Source: Vibrio gallicus
GTDB lineage: Bacteria > Pseudomonadota > Gammaproteobacteria > Enterobacterales > Vibrionaceae
Assembly (NCBI RefSeq): GCF_024346875.1
Contig: NZ_AP024872.1
Span: 62,001 to 126,000, forward strand
Reading direction: 5' to 3'
Length of the DNA stretch: 64,000 nt
Numbering within the stretch: the stretch's first letter is position 1; each line of letters starts with the position of its first letter. Position numbers and translations under genes: made by a program. A model generated the notes under the pieces. That model ran no database searches and was not told where the DNA came from. It saw only the letters and a program-made list of their open reading frames with translations. This document shows positions 61,106 to 64,000 of the stretch, piece by piece.

Positions 61106-61465
61106 ATGCGAACGCAGAGCTTTGAGCAATTAGAAGTTTGGAAAAGAAGTTCCAGGCTGGTAGTTGCGATTACCCAAGAGCTTGAAGATTGTAAAAATTG
61201 GTCTTTCAAAGACCAGCTGTTTAGAAGTTGCTTATCTGTGCCTTCAAATATCGCCGAAGGAGAAGAGCGTGAGACCTCAAAAGAATCTGCTCGTTTCCTT
61301 TATTATGCAAAAGGCTCTTGTGGTGAAATGATTACCCAGTTATATATTGGTGCTGAACTTGGTTATATAAGCAAACCAAAAGCATTAAAATATGTTGATG
61401 AAGCTAAGCATATATCACTAATGCTGGCCAAATTGATAAAAATTAGAAATGGTTTTGTGAGGTAG
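61106..61465 (+). CDS. Four-helix-bundle protein (23S rRNA-intervening-sequence / Avd-like family)
   Basis: A 119-residue helical protein beginning SFEQLEVWKRSSRLVVAIT. The family signature lies in FKDQLFRSCLSVPSNIAEGE, followed by ESARFLYYAKGSCGEMITQL and the terminal helix ISLMLAKLIKIRNGF. Members are found inside 23S rRNA intervening sequences, near intergenic repeats, and as the accessory protein of diversity-generating retroelements. No reverse transcriptase is present here. AAAGG precedes the ATG. It lies between wza and wzb, where capsule loci usually have no gene, and is bracketed by inverted 8-bp repeat arrays. Confidence 0.92.
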   Translation: MRTQSFEQLEVWKRSSRLVVAITQELEDCKNWSFKDQLFRSCLSVPSNIAEGEERETSKESARFLYYAKGSCGEMITQLYIGAELGYISKPKALKYVDEAKHISLMLAKLIKIRNGFVR

Positions 61466-61497
61466 AACCACAGAACCACAGAACCATAGGACCGAGC
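61465..61497. repeat. 8-bp tandem units before wzb (right flank of the four-helix-bundle gene)
   Basis: ACCACAGA, ACCACAGA, ACCATAGG, ACC in strict 8-bp phase, overlapping the stop codon of the four-helix-bundle gene and ending a few bases before the wzb TTG start. They are inverted relative to the array at 60924-60958. Confidence 0.8.
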
Positions 61498-61502
61498 TCC
61501 CA

Positions 61503-61928
61503 TTGTTTAACAAAATTTTAGTGGTCTGTATCGGCAACATCTGCCGTAGCCCGATTGGCGAAGAAATCTTAAAACAAGCGTTTCCTGCAAAGCAGGTGAC
61601 TTCAGCAGGGCTTGGTGCGTTAGTTGATAAGCCTGCCGATGATAACTCGGTTAAGGTATCTAAAGTGCATGGGATTGATCTTTCAGCGCATAAGGCGCGT
61701 CAAATCACAGCGGATATGATAGCGGAGAATGACTTGATTTTAGTCATGGAAAAGCGCCATATCGATGCCATTACCAAGCTCGCTCCTGCCGCTCGCGGCA
61801 AGACAATGCTCTACGGCCACTGGCTCAATAAAGAGATCCCAGATCCTTATAAAAAAAGCTATGAAGCCTTCGAACATGTATACGACCTAGTAGACAAATC
61901 CGCTAAAGAGTGGATAAATCGGCTATAG
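61503..61928 (+). CDS. wzb: Low-molecular-weight protein-tyrosine phosphatase Wzb
   Basis: Dephosphorylates the tyrosine kinase Wzc, cycling polymer export. The 141-residue protein starts FNKILVVCIGNICRSPIGEE, with the C-x5-R-S active site (CIGNICRS), and has the general-acid loop IPDPYKKSYEAFEHVYDLV. It starts with TTG, and the sequence before it is repeat-derived with only a poor ribosome binding site (GACCGAGCTCCC). Low translation or coupling is therefore likely. It lies between the four-helix-bundle gene and wzc. Confidence 0.95.
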   Translation: MFNKILVVCIGNICRSPIGEEILKQAFPAKQVTSAGLGALVDKPADDNSVKVSKVHGIDLSAHKARQITADMIAENDLILVMEKRHIDAITKLAPAARGKTMLYGHWLNKEIPDPYKKSYEAFEHVYDLVDKSAKEWINRL

Positions 61929-62018
61929 GGGATTACAGGTTCTAGATTCTAGGATCTAGAGCCCAGAACCCGGAACCCTTTTTCACCCAAACCCTTATTC
62001 ACGCAGAACCCTATTCTC
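61929..62018. repeat. Degenerate 8-bp repeat spacer between wzb and wzc
   Basis: A CTAG-rich edge (GGTTCTAGATTCTAGGATCT) leads into 8-bp-phased units CCCAGAAC, CCGGAACC, CCCAAACC and CGCAGAAC up to the wzc ATG. There is no recognisable Shine-Dalgarno sequence. Confidence 0.6.
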
Positions 62019-64000
62019 ATGACCCAAAATACTCGTTCACAACGCCCCCAACAACCGCCACAGCCGGATGTCATCGACCTAGGCAAACTGCTTGGTCTGT
62101 TACTTGATGGCAAATGGATCATCATCTTCACTACATTGGTGTTTGCAGCGTTAGGTGTTACCTATGCCTTGCTGGCAACCCCTATTTATAAGGCGGATGC
62201 GTTAGTACAAGTAGAAGATAAGAACAGCGGCATGTCTTCAATGCTAAGTGACAGCATGAGTGATATGTTCTCGCAACAATCAAAATCTGCAACTGAAATC
62301 GAGATAATAAAATCTCGCATGGTACTGGGTAAAACTGTCGATAAGTTCAACCTAACAACCATAGCTACCCCAGATTATCTGCCGCTAATAGGCAAGGGCT
62401 TAGCCATGCGTTTAGGCACACAAGCACACATCAAGGTAGAACGCTTTGAAATCCCAGAATACGCTGAAGCTGGTGGTTACACTCTAATCCTAGATAACCT
62501 GCAAACAGGTAGCTACACCCTAGTAGACCAAAATGGGAACCTAATCCTAAAAGGCACAGTAGGCCAACTAGCTTCGAGCTCTTCTACCCAGAACCCAGAA
62601 GCCCAGAACCTAGCACCTAGTAGCCCATCCACCTTTACCCTTTTTGTCTCTCTATTAGACGGTAAAGCCGGCCAAACCTTTAGCTTAGCGAAACAACCAA
62701 AGCTGCGCGCTATTGATTGGCTTAACGGCGGGCTTTCGGTTTCTGAGCGCGGTAAACAATCGGGCATTCTATCGTTTGGCTTTGAAGGGCCAGATACAGC
62801 GCAAAACATTGCACTGCTAAATGACATCGCTACTAACTATTTCTTGCAAAACGTAGACCGCAACGCGGCAGAGGCGGGCAACAGCCTTAAATTTGTAAAA
62901 GAAAAACTGCCAGAAATTAAAGCGCAACTTACCATCAATGAAGATGCGCTAAACAAATACCGCCAAGACAACGACTCGGTTGATTTAAGCCTAGAAGCGC
63001 AATCTACTTTAAAAGTAATGGTGGATTTAGATGCGCAACTTAACGAGCTGACATTTAAAGAAAGCGAGCTTTCACAACGCTTCACCAAACAGCACCCCGC
63101 TTATATCGCAGTATTAGAAAAGCGTAAAACCCTAGAGGGTGAGAAGCGCAGACTAGAAGGTAAGATCAAACAATTACCGAAAACCCAGCGTGAAATACTT
63201 CGTTTAACGCGTGATGTGCAGGTAAACCAAGAAATATACGTACAACTGCTTAATAAGTCGCAAGAGCTTGCGATTGCGAAGGCAAGTACTGTGGGTAATG
63301 TGCGCATTCTTGATAAAGCGGCCAGCAACGGCCTTGCTGTGAAACCGAAAAAACCACTTATCTGCGTATTAGCAACCCTACTTGGCGGCATGCTAAGTGT
63401 CGCGTTCGTGCTACTGCGCGCAGCATTTCATCGCGGCGTTGAAAGCCCTGATCAAATTGAAGAGATTGGCCTTTCAGTTTACGCCACTATCCCGAAATCA
63501 GATGAGCAAGAGCGCATCAACAAGCTACTGCTTAAACAGAAGAAGTCCAAGAAGAAACAAAAACTAGAAAACGTAGTTTTAGCCGTGGCCAACCCCGCTG
63601 ATCTCTCTATTGAAGCACTGCGCTCACTACGTACCAGCTTACACTTTGCGATGATGGAAGCAAAAAACAACGTCATCATGATAACCGGCCCCGCGCCAAG
63701 CATTGGTAAATCCTTTGTTTCAAGCAACTTTGCGGCGGTAATTGCCAGCGGTGGTCAGCGGGTACTCATTATAGATGCAGATTTGCGCAAGGGGAAAATG
63801 GGCAGTCAGGTTGAATTGCCGCACCACAATGGCCTTTCTGACGTGCTAGTGGGCAGCAAAACCAAGGAAGAGGTGATCCACAGCTCAATTGTGGAAAACC
63901 TAGACTTTATTGTCAAGGGTAAAACCCCACCAAACCCATCTGAGCTGCTAATGCACTCAAGATTTGTAGAGTTTATCGAGTGGGCAAGCGCTAACTACGA
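62019..64000 (+). CDS. wzc: Tyrosine-protein kinase Wzc (partial, runs off the window)
   Basis: Inner-membrane polysaccharide co-polymerase with a cytoplasmic BY-kinase domain. About 660 residues are visible. The first membrane segment is near 33-53 (WIIIFTTLVFAALGVTYALL), the long periplasmic Wzz-type domain and coiled coil extend to about 440, and the second segment is LICVLATLLGGMLSVAFVLL. The kinase Walker A is ITGPAPSIGKSFVSSN and Walker A' is VLIIDADLRKG; the window ends before Walker B and the tyrosine tail. Residues near 188-204 (STQNPEAQNLAPSSPST) are encoded by an 8-bp-type repeat and look like an insertion. Confidence 0.95.
   Translation, partial: MTQNTRSQRPQQPPQPDVIDLGKLLGLLLDGKWIIIFTTLVFAALGVTYALLATPIYKADALVQVEDKNSGMSSMLSDSMSDMFSQQSKSATEIEIIKSRMVLGKTVDKFNLTTIATPDYLPLIGKGLAMRLGTQAHIKVERFEIPEYAEAGGYTLILDNLQTGSYTLVDQNGNLILKGTVGQLASSSSTQNPEAQNLAPSSPSTFTLFVSLLDGKAGQTFSLAKQPKLRAIDWLNGGLSVSERGKQSGILSFGFEGPDTAQNIALLNDIATNYFLQNVDRNAAEAGNSLKFVKEKLPEIKAQLTINEDALNKYRQDNDSVDLSLEAQSTLKVMVDLDAQLNELTFKESELSQRFTKQHPAYIAVLEKRKTLEGEKRRLEGKIKQLPKTQREILRLTRDVQVNQEIYVQLLNKSQELAIAKASTVGNVRILDKAASNGLAVKPKKPLICVLATLLGGMLSVAFVLLRAAFHRGVESPDQIEEIGLSVYATIPKSDEQERINKLLLKQKKSKKKQKLENVVLAVANPADLSIEALRSLRTSLHFAMMEAKNNVIMITGPAPSIGKSFVSSNFAAVIASGGQRVLIIDADLRKGKMGSQVELPHHNGLSDVLVGSKTKEEVIHSSIVENLDFIVKGKTPPNPSELLMHSRFVEFIEWASANY
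62586..62625 (+). repeat. 8-bp repeat units inside the wzc coding sequence
   Basis: ACCCAGAA, CCCAGAAG, CCCAGAAC, then degenerate CTAGCACC and TAGTAGCC. These are the same kind of unit as in the intergenic spacer directly upstream of wzc. They are translated in frame as part of a Ser/Pro/Asn/Gln-rich stretch. Confidence 0.65.

Noticed and set aside
61106..61465. Diversity-generating retroelement based on the Avd-like protein
   Set aside because: No reverse transcriptase and no template/variable repeat pair is visible. The VCBS array variants are not adenine-specific.

Overview
The window comes from a Vibrionaceae chromosome, most likely a Vibrio. The support is vibrio-type F1 ATPase subunits, a cysD/cysN/SLC13/cysC sulfate-activation set, a RfaH-type (JUMPstart/ops) element ahead of wza-wzb-wzc, and very abundant short intergenic palindromic repeats. 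The species cannot be told from the sequence alone.

Layout. 1-4.4 kb: 3' half of an F-type ATP synthase operon (atpH tail, atpA, atpG, atpD, atpC). It is not followed by glmU and may be the second ATP synthase operon some vibrios carry. 4.6-7.3 kb: small genes (hypothetical, glutaredoxin-like, DUF1275 membrane protein, hypothetical) and a tRNA-Gly(TCC). 7.3-9.2 kb: fhs behind a clear PurR-type box. 9.6-15.2 kb: Lrp-type regulator with a divergent LysE-type exporter, an M20 amidohydrolase, an ArsR-type regulator with an EamA exporter, and a GntR/UTRA regulator.

15.6-45.7 kb holds the main accessory system. A single 24.4-kb gene encodes a surface/secreted protein of about 8146 residues made of VCBS, Ig-like and cadherin-like modules. 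About 6.6 kb of it is a nearly perfect 636-bp tandem array. Converging on it is a three-gene operon (ABC exporter, ABC exporter, HlyD adaptor) that looks like a dedicated type I secretion machine. Both ABC proteins have damaged nucleotide-binding motifs: one has no Walker A at all, and both lack the catalytic Walker B glutamate.

46-53 kb: MazG-like pyrophosphohydrolase, a VirK/YbjX-type protein, L-serine dehydratase, then two GIY-YIG-type genes (one apparently dead, one intact) set in arrays of intergenic repeats. 52.3-59.0 kb: sulfate activation genes on the minus strand (cysD, 1 kb of repeats, cysN, SLC13 permease, cysC, DHH phosphoesterase). 59.6-64 kb: start of a capsule/exopolysaccharide locus (wza, a four-helix-bundle gene flanked by inverted octamer arrays, wzb, wzc running off the end).

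A striking cross-cutting feature is a family of composite intergenic repeats. Each combines two GC-rich hairpins with degenerate 8-bp tandem units. They occur at most gene boundaries after 9 kb, split the cysD-cysN operon, surround the small GIY-YIG and four-helix-bundle genes, and appear to have entered the wzc coding sequence in frame.
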